From contig JAOZFH010000018.1 in the NCBI GenBank assembly GCA_027491415.1, positions 16,856 to 80,855 of the forward strand: DNA of 64,000 nt. The letters run 5' to 3'. Made by a program: the position numbers and the translations under genes. The stretch is from Thermoproteota archaeon. Its GTDB lineage: Archaea; Korarchaeota; Korarchaeia; Korarchaeales; Korarchaeaceae. Below are positions 17,093 through 24,970 of this stretch, one piece after another. Position 1 is the stretch's first letter. Each line of letters starts with the position of its first letter. The notes beneath the pieces are model-generated. The model did no database searches and was not told where the DNA came from. It saw nothing but the letters and a program-made list of their open reading frames with translations.

Positions 17093-17126
17093 ACCTCGGT
17101 TTCGCTAGGGTGAAGCGAGGTATAAA
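17093..17126 (+). promoter_or_regulatory. Inverted repeat overlapping a TATA box (candidate operator)
   Basis: ACCTCG (17093-17098) and CGAGGT (17116-17121) form an inverted repeat whose right arm runs into TATAAA (17121-17126), 27-32 nt before the ATG at 17153. A repressor bound here would block TBP/TFB. The membrane-anchored wHTH protein encoded at 18498 in the same operon is a possible ligand, by inference only. Confidence 0.45.
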
Positions 17127-17152
17127 GGTCGTTTCGCCATTACGTCGACTTG

Positions 17153-18505
17153 ATGGCCGCGCTAGGGCCCTGGAGGGCCGCCGCTGGGGCGATGCTGCTA
17201 GCGATGACTTTGGGCTACCTTCTGTCTCAAGGCGATCTGAGGCTCGTCGGACCACCCACGGCTCCTGTGCAGGGGTATTTGGCTGGGAAGTTGTGCGGCA
17301 GGCTGCCCGACGGCCGCACCGTTGGGGCGTTGGTGGATCTGAGGATCGAGGACTTGGCCCTCTCGCAGGTGTTCAAGACGGGATGGCCCGCGTACGTCTC
17401 CGTAAAGCTGTGGGGAAAGCTGGACAACTCGGAGATCGGGGAGTCCCTCGGCTTGGATTCGAGGGCTGTAGTCAAAATGTCGGGGGGAGGATTTGAGACC
17501 TGCTATCTAGGGGACCGCGATATCGAGGTGGCGAGGTTTCACGTACACCTCCACCCCCGTACCGAGGACGAGCTGATGGGCGGTGGGGAAGTCGGGGCCC
17601 TGGGGAGAGGTGTAGATGTGATCGTCGGGCAGATCGGCTACACCCTAAGACTCACGGACGGCGACGGGAGGGAGGTCTGGAGGTTGGACGCCCGCCCTCC
17701 CTTGTTTGAGGGCTCCTGGGTGGATTACTCTCCCGGGTACGACTTCACAACGTGGAGCTGGCGAAGGTGGGGCTGGTTCCTGGTGCCCGACCTCCAACCC
17801 GGCAACTACACACTTGTGGTTGTAGTGATAGATCTGCTCACCAACCTCACGGCCAGGGCGACTAGGCCCGTGGAGGTTGCGCCAGGCGAGGACCCCAGAT
17901 CCATCTTCAGACCCGAGCCCATCGGGATAGAGGGGGGCAAGGCAGCTCGTCGCGGGTTCCTGAGGCAGGCAGCCCTGTTGGGTTGGGGGACGTGTTGGAC
18001 GTCGGAGGGGATGCTTTGGGATGTCCAAGTCGGCCTCACGGGTGACCCGAGGCCAGCGTGGGCGTGGAGGGCGACCCTGATCTCCATGGCGGAGGGCAGG
18101 CCTCGCGTGGTCTTCGCGTCGATGTGGATACTCTCCGACGAAGGGCGAGCCTCCAGGTGGATGCTCTCCCTCCACCAACGCGGGTCTGAGTACGTAGAGG
18201 AGCTGAGGGGTCTAGGCAGTGAGGCCGTGATCCTGCGTGACCCCAGAAGCACCTTTAAGGACCCGGAGACGGGAGAGGTGGTGACGACCGGGGCGAGCGT
18301 CGAACTGGTGTTCAGGAAGGGTAACGTCGTCGTGAGCCTGTACTCCGAAGAGTTCAACCTCACCCCCCAGGCGCCAGCTCGGGGGATCTGCTCGTTGCGG
18401 GCCGACCGAGCAGTGGAGACCGCCCTGCCGTACGATGCGGAACTCCTAGCGCTGGCTGAGGCGATGGACTCAGCCCTCTCGAAGACTGCTGGATCAGGTG
18501 GGTAG
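17153..18505 (+). CDS. Secreted or membrane-anchored protein of unknown function
   Basis: About 450 residues. A hydrophobic N-terminal segment (AAAGAMLLAMTLGYLLSQG) acts as signal peptide or anchor; the rest is a beta-rich extracytoplasmic region with few Lys. A segment near residues 140-260 (VGQIGYTLRLTDGDG, GNYTLVVVVIDLLTN) looks like an immunoglobulin-like sandwich. The leaderless ATG sits 27-32 nt after TATAAA. The membrane-bound wHTH gene overlaps its 3' end by 8 nt, suggesting a sensor/regulator relationship. No known family recognised. Confidence 0.75.
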   Translation: MAALGPWRAAAGAMLLAMTLGYLLSQGDLRLVGPPTAPVQGYLAGKLCGRLPDGRTVGALVDLRIEDLALSQVFKTGWPAYVSVKLWGKLDNSEIGESLGLDSRAVVKMSGGGFETCYLGDRDIEVARFHVHLHPRTEDELMGGGEVGALGRGVDVIVGQIGYTLRLTDGDGREVWRLDARPPLFEGSWVDYSPGYDFTTWSWRRWGWFLVPDLQPGNYTLVVVVIDLLTNLTARATRPVEVAPGEDPRSIFRPEPIGIEGGKAARRGFLRQAALLGWGTCWTSEGMLWDVQVGLTGDPRPAWAWRATLISMAEGRPRVVFASMWILSDEGRASRWMLSLHQRGSEYVEELRGLGSEAVILRDPRSTFKDPETGEVVTTGASVELVFRKGNVVVSLYSEEFNLTPQAPARGICSLRADRAVETALPYDAELLALAEAMDSALSKTAGSGG

Positions 18506-19025
18506 GTTGAAGCCTAGTGCCCGGAAAGGCCTGACTCTGGCCGCCCTATTTGCCTCCATGTTGGCTCTCACGAATCTGCTCGTAAAGAGGGAGACCCTCG
18601 TGATCTTGATGCCCGGTGGCGACAGGCTCGTGGTGACTAGCCCACTAATGTACAGCCTCGGGGAGACTCTCCTCATATCTGCCGCGTCGGCCGCGGCCGG
18701 ATTCTCTTTGGCCCTTCTCCTAGCTGGGAAGGGGGGTAACTCCGCCGGCCCTGAATTCCGGGGGCTGACTCGGAGCCCGAGTGCGGAGGAAGTGTTGAGG
18801 ATGCTTGACCCCAGGGACAGGGAGATAGTCAGGTTCCTCATTAGGAAGGGAGGTGAGGCGCTCCAGCGGGAGGTGTGGGCGGAACTCGGGATGAGCAGAG
18901 TGACTGCGTCAAGGAGGCTGGACTCTCTGGAGGAGAGGGGGGTCGTGGTCAGGGAGAGGGTGGGGGGAACATACAGGGTCAGGCTGAATGACTGGCTCAG
19001 GAGGCTCGCGTCGGTGGGAGGCTGA
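18498..19025 (+). CDS. Membrane-anchored winged-helix regulator
   Basis: A 175-residue protein. Two hydrophobic segments (about residues 12-30 and 55-77) precede a cytosolic winged helix: LDPRDREIVRFLIRKGGE, WAELGMSRVTASRRLDSLEERG and a wing VVRERVGGTYRVRLN. The topology suggests a DNA-binding domain tethered to the membrane and a short extracytoplasmic loop that could touch the product of the overlapping upstream gene. Such one-component membrane regulators with MarR-like heads are common in archaea. GTG 18498 or TTG 18507 may be the start. Confidence 0.82.
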   Translation: MGRLKPSARKGLTLAALFASMLALTNLLVKRETLVILMPGGDRLVVTSPLMYSLGETLLISAASAAAGFSLALLLAGKGGNSAGPEFRGLTRSPSAEEVLRMLDPRDREIVRFLIRKGGEALQREVWAELGMSRVTASRRLDSLEERGVVVRERVGGTYRVRLNDWLRRLASVGG

Positions 19026-19080
19026 ACTACCACGCCGCTTCCCGACCCGCCCTTTGAGCAACGCCGAACGAGGCCGGATG

Positions 19081-19836
19081 TTAAGGCGAGAGCGCTTCGA
19101 CCGCGGCCTTCGCGAGCGCCCTCCGAGACCTGTCTACCTTGCGCGATGAGAACCTCGCCCTCCAGACCCCCTCGAACAGCTCGTCGGTAATCGCTAGCCC
19201 GGCCGCCAGCCTGACCCCCCTGAACTCCGCCACCGCCATCAGGGCAGAGCACTCCATCTCAACCGCCAGGGCCCCGAGCAGAGAGTACCTTCGAACCTTT
19301 CCGACGGTCTCGCGAAACGGCGAGTCGGTGGTCCAGACCCCGCCCCTCAGCACCCTTACGCCCGACCCTCCGAGCGAGGATTCCAGGGCCTCGATCATCT
19401 CTGGGTCGGCGAGGGGGATCCTCTCAGGCGGCAGGTAGTGATAGCTCGTCCCCTCCTCCCTGATGGCCCACTCCGGCAGCACCACGTCCCCAATCCCAAC
19501 ATCGGGTGATATGGAGCCCGCCTCTCCCAGGACCAAGATCCTCTTCGCCCCACTTGCTGCCAGGACCTCCAGCAGCATTGCGGCCGCCGGCGCCCCGAAG
19601 TAGGCCAGCAGAAATGGGATGCCCTCGAAGTGGAACCTCTCCAAGCACCCGGCCGCCCGGCACCTCTCCGGGGTCGCCCCGAGGGTCTCGGCGGCGAGCC
19701 TAAAGATCCTGGGGGTCAGGGCGATGACGGCCGAACCTCCCCCCAGCCAGTCAACCCTCAGCTCGTATGGGTCTATTATAGGCTCGTCCCCCTCCGCCGG
19801 CAGGAAGTCGAGGACCGGCACACCCGTCGGATCCAA
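19081..19836 (-). CDS. Nucleoside phosphorylase (PNP/UDP family)
   Basis: A 251-residue protein of the purine nucleoside/uridine phosphorylase family. Visible signatures are LVLGEAGSISPDVGIGDVVLP (phosphate-binding glycine region), a nucleobase loop EEGTSYHYL and VEMECSALMAVAEFRG, containing the M-E ribose-contact pair. The usual first phosphate-binding motif GDPxR is replaced by a GGGSAVIALTP segment. It cleaves a nucleoside to base and ribose-1-phosphate for salvage. A second, more canonical family member lies at 35055. It is separated by 28 nt from the upstream cofE-like gene on the same strand. Confidence 0.85.
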   Translation of the reverse strand: MDPTGVPVLDFLPAEGDEPIIDPYELRVDWLGGGSAVIALTPRIFRLAAETLGATPERCRAAGCLERFHFEGIPFLLAYFGAPAAAMLLEVLAASGAKRILVLGEAGSISPDVGIGDVVLPEWAIREEGTSYHYLPPERIPLADPEMIEALESSLGGSGVRVLRGGVWTTDSPFRETVGKVRRYSLLGALAVEMECSALMAVAEFRGVRLAAGLAITDELFEGVWRARFSSRKVDRSRRALAKAAVEALSP

Positions 19837-19864
19837 TCGGCCGGCTATTAAGGCCTCTCAGTGT

Positions 19865-20761
19865 TCAGACGAGCCTTAGAATCTTGGCGAGGGCCGTCTT
19901 CAGGAGTCCCTTGAGGAACGCCCTGCCCATGTTAGAGACCGGGGCCGTAACCGTGGAGTACCTGGCGTCGTCGCTCAGCGTCACCGGCGCCCCCCTGACG
20001 AGCACCGCAGGGATTCCCTCGGACCCCTGCCCCATGAGGAGGGCGGCCGCTGCCGCGAGCTCGTCGGCCACGAGGTCCACGCCCCCGAACTTGGGCTTCC
20101 CATAGAGGTCCGGCTCTCCGAAAGACCTCCTCACGGGGTCGATTCCGGAGACACCCACGGCCCAGTCCACGGAGCCCATCCTGAACGGCGCGAAGTCCGT
20201 GTCCGAGATCACCACGCCGACCCTGGCCCCCGTCAGCTCCCTGATGCGCTCCGCTATCTCCCGGGCCTCGGCGTCTGGGTCGGGGGGAGGGAGCGCGGCC
20301 ACACCCTCCGGGCAGTTGGACCAGTCGATCCCTGCGTCCGTGATCACGACTCCGGCCACCTCGGCCAGTATCGTCCCCCCCTCCTCCTCGACCATAGCCC
20401 TCGCCGCCTCCGGGTCCGGGGAGAACTCCTCCGGGAAGCCGGTCCCCCTGCTTGCCTCCGAGAAGGGAAGTATCAGCACGATCCTCCCGACGCTCCTGAC
20501 GAGTTCCACGAGCCAGGCCGGCCTGCCCGCTATCCTGGCCAAGATCCTGGACTTGAGGGAAGGCTTCACGTCAGAGATCCGCACCAAGTGGCCCTTCGCC
20601 TTGGAGACCACCTTGCTGGCTACCACCAGCACGTCGCCGTCACTGAGCTCGATTCCCATGGAATCGATCGCGGAGAGGATCACACTCGGGAGATCGTCTC
20701 CCTGCCTGAGTTCCGGGAGCCTCAACCCAATTAACTCAATCCTCCCACCCGGATTAGACAT
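19865..20761 (-). CDS. cofE: Coenzyme F420:L-glutamate ligase family protein, copy 1
   Basis: About 298 residues. Family marks are DGDVLVVASKVVSKAKG, DAGIDWSNCPEG, LTGARVGVVISDTD and the C-terminal VADELAAAAALLMGQGSEGIPAV. CofE adds glutamates to F420-0 using GTP. Compared with the Archaeoglobus enzyme this copy carries about 20 extra residues (PFSEASRGTGFPEEFSPD) before the DAG motif and a C-terminal extension. ATG 20761 is chosen because GGGGGGAGGATA lies just upstream; an ATG at 20791 would bury that site. The gene is divergent from the 7TM-DUF835 gene, exactly as in the second copy at 44814. Confidence 0.85.
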   Translation of the reverse strand: MSNPGGRIELIGLRLPELRQGDDLPSVILSAIDSMGIELSDGDVLVVASKVVSKAKGHLVRISDVKPSLKSRILARIAGRPAWLVELVRSVGRIVLILPFSEASRGTGFPEEFSPDPEAARAMVEEEGGTILAEVAGVVITDAGIDWSNCPEGVAALPPPDPDAEAREIAERIRELTGARVGVVISDTDFAPFRMGSVDWAVGVSGIDPVRRSFGEPDLYGKPKFGGVDLVADELAAAAALLMGQGSEGIPAVLVRGAPVTLSDDARYSTVTAPVSNMGRAFLKGLLKTALAKILRLV

Positions 20762-20894
20762 GAAATATCCTCCCCCCTGATCAGACGCCAAGACTATTAG
20801 CTGGTTTGCCTTCTACATACAAGCGTTCGTGGTGTTCGGCTCTCACTATGAATGAACCTGACGAGTCGAAGGGGAGCGCGGGAGGAGGTTGAAA

Positions 20895-22307
20895 ATGTCC
20901 CCGAGGTCTCACGCTCTTTCCGCCTCCAGCACAAACATACCAGAGATTGCGTCGCTTGTCTGGGTTATCTTGGCCACGATCGTGCTGCTGGAGAGCACGG
21001 GAGACTGGGTGCCGAAGCAGGTCGACCCACTGAGCTTGCTCGGCAGGGCCGTGGGGCTCCTGGCGGCTGGTATGGCCCTCATCATCCTGTATTTCATCGT
21101 GCTTCAGAGGCTGGAGGCCCTTCTCTGGAGGGACTGGAAGTACTTCACCTGGGGGCAGGCACTCCTGGCATACTTCCTGCTCATCGAACTCGTCGACTCG
21201 GCCTTCGTCCTCCCTGAGTACGTGCACGTGATGGAACTCCTCACGATCCTAATCTCGGTGGGGATATGCTCCTGGTCACTCACGTCGATAATGGCCAGGC
21301 TGGCCTCCCTATTGACCGCCAAGAGGGGGGTCCCCAGGGTTCGACCGACTTGGATATTCGCAGCGTGGCTAGCTGTGCTGATCTCAGTCACCGCGTGGTC
21401 GCTTCGATACGTCAGGCCGCTCCCACGGCCGAGGTATCTGGACCTTACCTTGGACATAGCGATCGCGGGCGTGCTCGCCGCGAACCTGTGGAGGCTCACC
21501 AAAGCCCTGGGGACGGTCACAGGGGCCGGCAGGTGGCTAGTCGAGGCCTCCATCACCTCGATGGCACTTGGCGCGGTGGCGGAACTCTACGTGATGTTCG
21601 AGGACCTGTTCCTCACCCCAAAGACGATGAACGTTTTCGGTTACACTCTCACGGGAGCCATCGCTCTTGGGGTGGCCATATCCGGGTTCGGCTACTATCT
21701 GCTGGGAACCACGCCATATAGGGAGCCCCCCAACACGGAGGGGGAGGGTGGACCGGAGATTGACTGGAGGGAGTTTGGCCTGGACGTCGGAGGAGAGGGC
21801 GAGGTTATTCTGATGGAGTTCGAGCCTCTAACATCTCCCTCGGAGATGATAGCTAGCCTAGTGTCGTGGCTTAGGGAGCTCGACATGAAGATCGTGGTGA
21901 TCGCTAGGCGGGGTATCCCTCTGAGGGAGGTGGCGTCGGAGTCTGACCTGACTATCCGGGTCAGCCCTGGCAGGATGGCCGCGCCTAAGGAGCTGTCTCC
22001 GGGCGAGCTGGAGGTGGGCCTGAGCCCATCCGTGATCCTGGGGATCGTGAGCAGGTTGATCACGCCCGAGAGGAGGATGTCGCTCGTGGTGGAGAACGTC
22101 AGCGATATGACCACTCTCATCGGGTTGGACGGGGCCTACCGCCTGATCAGGGCCCTCATAGACATGCTGATCCCGGAGAGGGCCGTGGTAGTGCTCGTAG
22201 TGAACCGAGGCGCCCACGGCGATCGGGAGATGAACCTGATGAGGGGTCTCGCCACTTGGATCATTAACGCCACGCGATACCCACCCGAGATCAGGAAGGT
22301 GGCCTGA
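20895..22307 (+). CDS. 7TM membrane protein with C-terminal DUF835 domain, copy 1
   Basis: About 470 residues. Seven to eight hydrophobic helices occupy residues 18-285; the last ends in GFGYYLLGTTPY. A cytosolic domain of about 170 residues follows that matches the DUF835 pattern (VILMEFEPL, KIVVIARRG, LVVENVSDMTTLIG, YRLIRALIDML, VVVLVVNRGAH), a KaiC-related fold lacking Walker motifs. It resembles an archaeal membrane sensor. ATG 20895 has GGAGGAGG 6 nt upstream. It is divergent from cofE copy 1; a full-length paralog with the same arrangement is at 43247. Confidence 0.82.
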   Translation: MSPRSHALSASSTNIPEIASLVWVILATIVLLESTGDWVPKQVDPLSLLGRAVGLLAAGMALIILYFIVLQRLEALLWRDWKYFTWGQALLAYFLLIELVDSAFVLPEYVHVMELLTILISVGICSWSLTSIMARLASLLTAKRGVPRVRPTWIFAAWLAVLISVTAWSLRYVRPLPRPRYLDLTLDIAIAGVLAANLWRLTKALGTVTGAGRWLVEASITSMALGAVAELYVMFEDLFLTPKTMNVFGYTLTGAIALGVAISGFGYYLLGTTPYREPPNTEGEGGPEIDWREFGLDVGGEGEVILMEFEPLTSPSEMIASLVSWLRELDMKIVVIARRGIPLREVASESDLTIRVSPGRMAAPKELSPGELEVGLSPSVILGIVSRLITPERRMSLVVENVSDMTTLIGLDGAYRLIRALIDMLIPERAVVVLVVNRGAHGDREMNLMRGLATWIINATRYPPEIRKVA

Positions 22308-22343
22308 GGTTTTTGGGGATCTAGGTTAGGGTTAAGACGGCCC

Positions 22344-23669
22344 TCAGCCGGATGCGAGCCTCGTCGCGGCCCGGGAGGCCCGCTCCACCACCTCCCCCGC
22401 GTCCATCGTCATTATCCGTCTGGCCCTGACAATCACCCTCCCGTCGACTATCACCGTGTCCACGTCGTCGCCGGTGGCAGAGAAGACCAGCGCCGATACC
22501 GGGTCCCTCTGAGTGGAGAGGTGGGGCCTCCTGAGGTCCACCAGGATTAGGTCGGCCCTCTTGCCGGCCTCCAGCGTTCCGATCTCATCGGCGAGTCCCA
22601 GCGCCCTCGCCCCGTTCACGGTCGCCATCCTGAGCACGTCCCAGGAGGTCAGCGCCCTTGGGTCGAGCCTACTCCCCCTCTGGAGGAGGGCCGCAAGGCG
22701 CATCTCTCTGAACATGTCGAGGGAGTCGTTGCTAGCCGGGCCGTCGGTCCCCAGGGCGACGTTCACCCCCTCCCTGAGCATGTCGGCCACCGGGGCGATG
22801 CCGGACGCCAGCTTTAGGTTGCTGGCCGGGCAGTGGACCACGCTCGCCCCCTTGGAGGCCAAGAGTGAGATCTCCTCCCGGTCGAGCCAGACCCCGTGGG
22901 CCGCCAGGACGTTGGGTCCCAGCACCCCGAGGGAGTCCAGGTAGGAGGGGGGCCCCTCCCCAGCTCTCTCCCTGAGCTCCTCAACCTCCCTCCTGGTCTC
23001 GGAGAGGTGTATGTGGAGCCTCAGACCCCTGGACCTGGCGAGCTCGGCGGAGGCGCGGAGGAGCTCCTCAGAGCACGTGTACGGGGCGTGCGGACCCACT
23101 GCCGCCCTTATTCTGCCGCCGCCAGCCATGTGCCAATCCTCTATGAACCTCTCGGCCTCCCTGAGCTCCTTAACGGTCTTGTCCGGATCCCTCTCCCAAC
23201 CCGGGGCGTCTATCATCCCGTAGGAAAGGACTGCCCTCACCCCGGACTCCAGAGCGGCCCTTGCCACCGAGTCCTCGTGGAAGTACATGTCCGAGAAGGT
23301 GGTTGTTCCCGAGAGGAGCATCTCCAAGATCCCCAGCCTCGCGCCGTCTAGCACCTCCTCTGGACCCATCTTGGCCTCTACCCTCCATATCTCCCTGAGC
23401 CACTCGTCCAGCGGCCTGTCGGAGGCGAGCCCCCTCAGCAGGGTCATGGCCACGTGGGTGTGGGCGTTTACCAGGCCGGGTAAGGCGACCATGCCCCTCC
23501 CCTCGACGACCTCCTCTGCGGAGACGGGCGGCATGGATGACCTCCTGCCGATTGAGACAATCCTACCTCCCTCGACGGCCACGTACCCATCTCGGATCAC
23601 GAGCCCTGGCGGGTCGACGGGGATCATTGCGGAGGCCAGCACCAGGAGGTCCACATTTAGCCTGGTCAT
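22344..23669 (-). CDS. mtaD: 5'-methylthioadenosine/S-adenosylhomocysteine deaminase
   Basis: About 441 residues of the amidohydrolase superfamily. Metal ligands are in NAHTHVAMTLLRG, HIHLSETR and GTDGPASND, with the SAH-deaminase type AAHGVWL and CPASNLKLASG segments. It deaminates MTA, SAH and 5'-deoxyadenosine to the inosyl forms. ATG 23669 is favoured over an ATG 30 nt upstream because a TATA-like ATAAAAC lies 35 nt before it. With the adenosylhomocysteinase homolog at 63108 it could form the archaeal S-inosyl-homocysteine route of SAM recycling. It is divergent from the LarA-like gene. Confidence 0.88.
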   Translation of the reverse strand: MTRLNVDLLVLASAMIPVDPPGLVIRDGYVAVEGGRIVSIGRRSSMPPVSAEEVVEGRGMVALPGLVNAHTHVAMTLLRGLASDRPLDEWLREIWRVEAKMGPEEVLDGARLGILEMLLSGTTTFSDMYFHEDSVARAALESGVRAVLSYGMIDAPGWERDPDKTVKELREAERFIEDWHMAGGGRIRAAVGPHAPYTCSEELLRASAELARSRGLRLHIHLSETRREVEELRERAGEGPPSYLDSLGVLGPNVLAAHGVWLDREEISLLASKGASVVHCPASNLKLASGIAPVADMLREGVNVALGTDGPASNDSLDMFREMRLAALLQRGSRLDPRALTSWDVLRMATVNGARALGLADEIGTLEAGKRADLILVDLRRPHLSTQRDPVSALVFSATGDDVDTVIVDGRVIVRARRIMTMDAGEVVERASRAATRLASG

Positions 23670-23697
23670 CTTCAGCCGAGGCGGACCTCGGTCCGTC

Positions 23698-23710
23698 AAA
23701 ACGTTTTATC
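23698..23710. promoter_or_regulatory. Palindromic divergent promoter between mtaD and the larA-like gene
   Basis: The perfect palindrome AAAACGTTTT (23698-23707) merges into TATA-like sequences on both strands (GTTTTAT plus, ATAAAAC minus). Both genes start 25-35 nt away, so one site may serve or control both leaderless transcripts. Confidence 0.55.
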
Positions 23711-23733
23711 CACCGACCGACACGCGGAACGCG

Positions 23734-24963
23734 ATGAGGATAGAACTCCCCTACGGGCGGGGCTTCGTCTCCGCCGAGATACCAGAGACCGCGGACGTGA
23801 CCGTGCTGCATCCAAGGCCCCTCAAACCTGACGCCCAGGCAAGGGGGATCGTCTCCGAGGCGCTGGAGTCCGCGAGCCCGGGCCTGGAGGAGGAGCCCTC
23901 CGGCAGGGTCGTGATAGTGGTCGACGACCACACTAGGCCCTGCCCGACCGAGGTTATGCTGGACCACGTGCTGGGGAGGCTGAGGGTCCCCAGGAACCGG
24001 ATAACGGTGATCTTCGCAACCGGCACCCACAGGCCCGTTTCCCCGGATGAGGCGAAGGAGATCCTGGGAAAGCACCACGGAACCGTCGAGGCGGTCAGCC
24101 ACGACTGCAGGGGGGCCCACGTCTACCTCGGGGAGACCGGCAGGGGCACCCCCGTCGCGGTGGACGAGCTCTACAAGACCGCGGACTACCGCATCCTCCT
24201 GGGCGACGTCGAGCCGCACTACTTCGCCGGGTACGGCGGCGGTAGGAAGAGCGTACTCCCGGGAGTGAGCTCCTACGAGACCATACAGGCCAACCACAAG
24301 ATGATGTTCCTCCCGGGAGCCGAGGTGGGCGTCCTAGACGGGAACCCAGTCAGCGAGGACATGGAGGAGGCCGCCGACATGGCCGGGGCAGAGTTCACGC
24401 TCAACGTGGTGCAGAACGCCGAGCACGAGATAGTCTCTGCGCACGGCGGGCATCATAGGGACGTGCTCAGGGCCGGCGCGAGGGTCGTGGACCGAATGTA
24501 CAAGGTGAGGTACGAGGGGGAGCCAGCGGACGTGGTGATCGTTGCTGCCAACGGATACCCGCACGACGTAGACCTTTACCAGGCCTACAAGGCTCTTCAC
24601 ATGGCCCTCAGGGTCGTAAAGCCCGGGGGGGCGGTGGTGTTCGTCGCGGAGTGCAGGGACGGGGCGGGGAATAGGAAGTTTGTCGAGTACATGAGGAGGT
24701 ACTCCTCCTCAGACGAGGTCGAGGCTGCCCTCAAGCGGACGTTCGAGTTGGGGGGTCACAAGGCCTACTATCACCTTAGAGCCGTGGAGAGGAACAGGAT
24801 CCTGTCCCTGACCTCCATGGACCCCGCCGAGGTGAGGGGGCTCTACAAGATGGAGCCAATCTCCTCGCTCCAGGAGGGGGTCGACGCGGCCCTGAGGGGG
24901 CTCTCAAACCCGAGGGTCGTGGTGATGCCTGAGGGAACTACCACGATCCCCGCGCCAACCTGA
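23734..24963 (+). CDS. LarA-family nickel-dependent racemase-like protein
   Basis: A 409-residue protein. The conserved blocks are DDHTRPCPT, FATGTHRP, SHDCRG and VEPHYFAGYGGGRKSVLPG, which in LarA bind substrate and the nickel pincer nucleotide (covalent Lys in the last block). LarA racemises lactate; relatives act on other 2-hydroxy acids. The larBCE genes that build the cofactor are not in this window. ATG 23734 lies 25-30 nt from the shared palindromic promoter, so the transcript is leaderless. Substrate is uncertain. Confidence 0.87.
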   Translation: MRIELPYGRGFVSAEIPETADVTVLHPRPLKPDAQARGIVSEALESASPGLEEEPSGRVVIVVDDHTRPCPTEVMLDHVLGRLRVPRNRITVIFATGTHRPVSPDEAKEILGKHHGTVEAVSHDCRGAHVYLGETGRGTPVAVDELYKTADYRILLGDVEPHYFAGYGGGRKSVLPGVSSYETIQANHKMMFLPGAEVGVLDGNPVSEDMEEAADMAGAEFTLNVVQNAEHEIVSAHGGHHRDVLRAGARVVDRMYKVRYEGEPADVVIVAANGYPHDVDLYQAYKALHMALRVVKPGGAVVFVAECRDGAGNRKFVEYMRRYSSSDEVEAALKRTFELGGHKAYYHLRAVERNRILSLTSMDPAEVRGLYKMEPISSLQEGVDAALRGLSNPRVVVMPEGTTTIPAPT

Positions 24964-24970
24964 GCTCGGG

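Noticed and set aside
23287..23733. Upstream extension of the larA-like frame
   Set aside because: It lies on the antisense of mtaD; the promoter palindrome and LarA family start place initiation at 23734.
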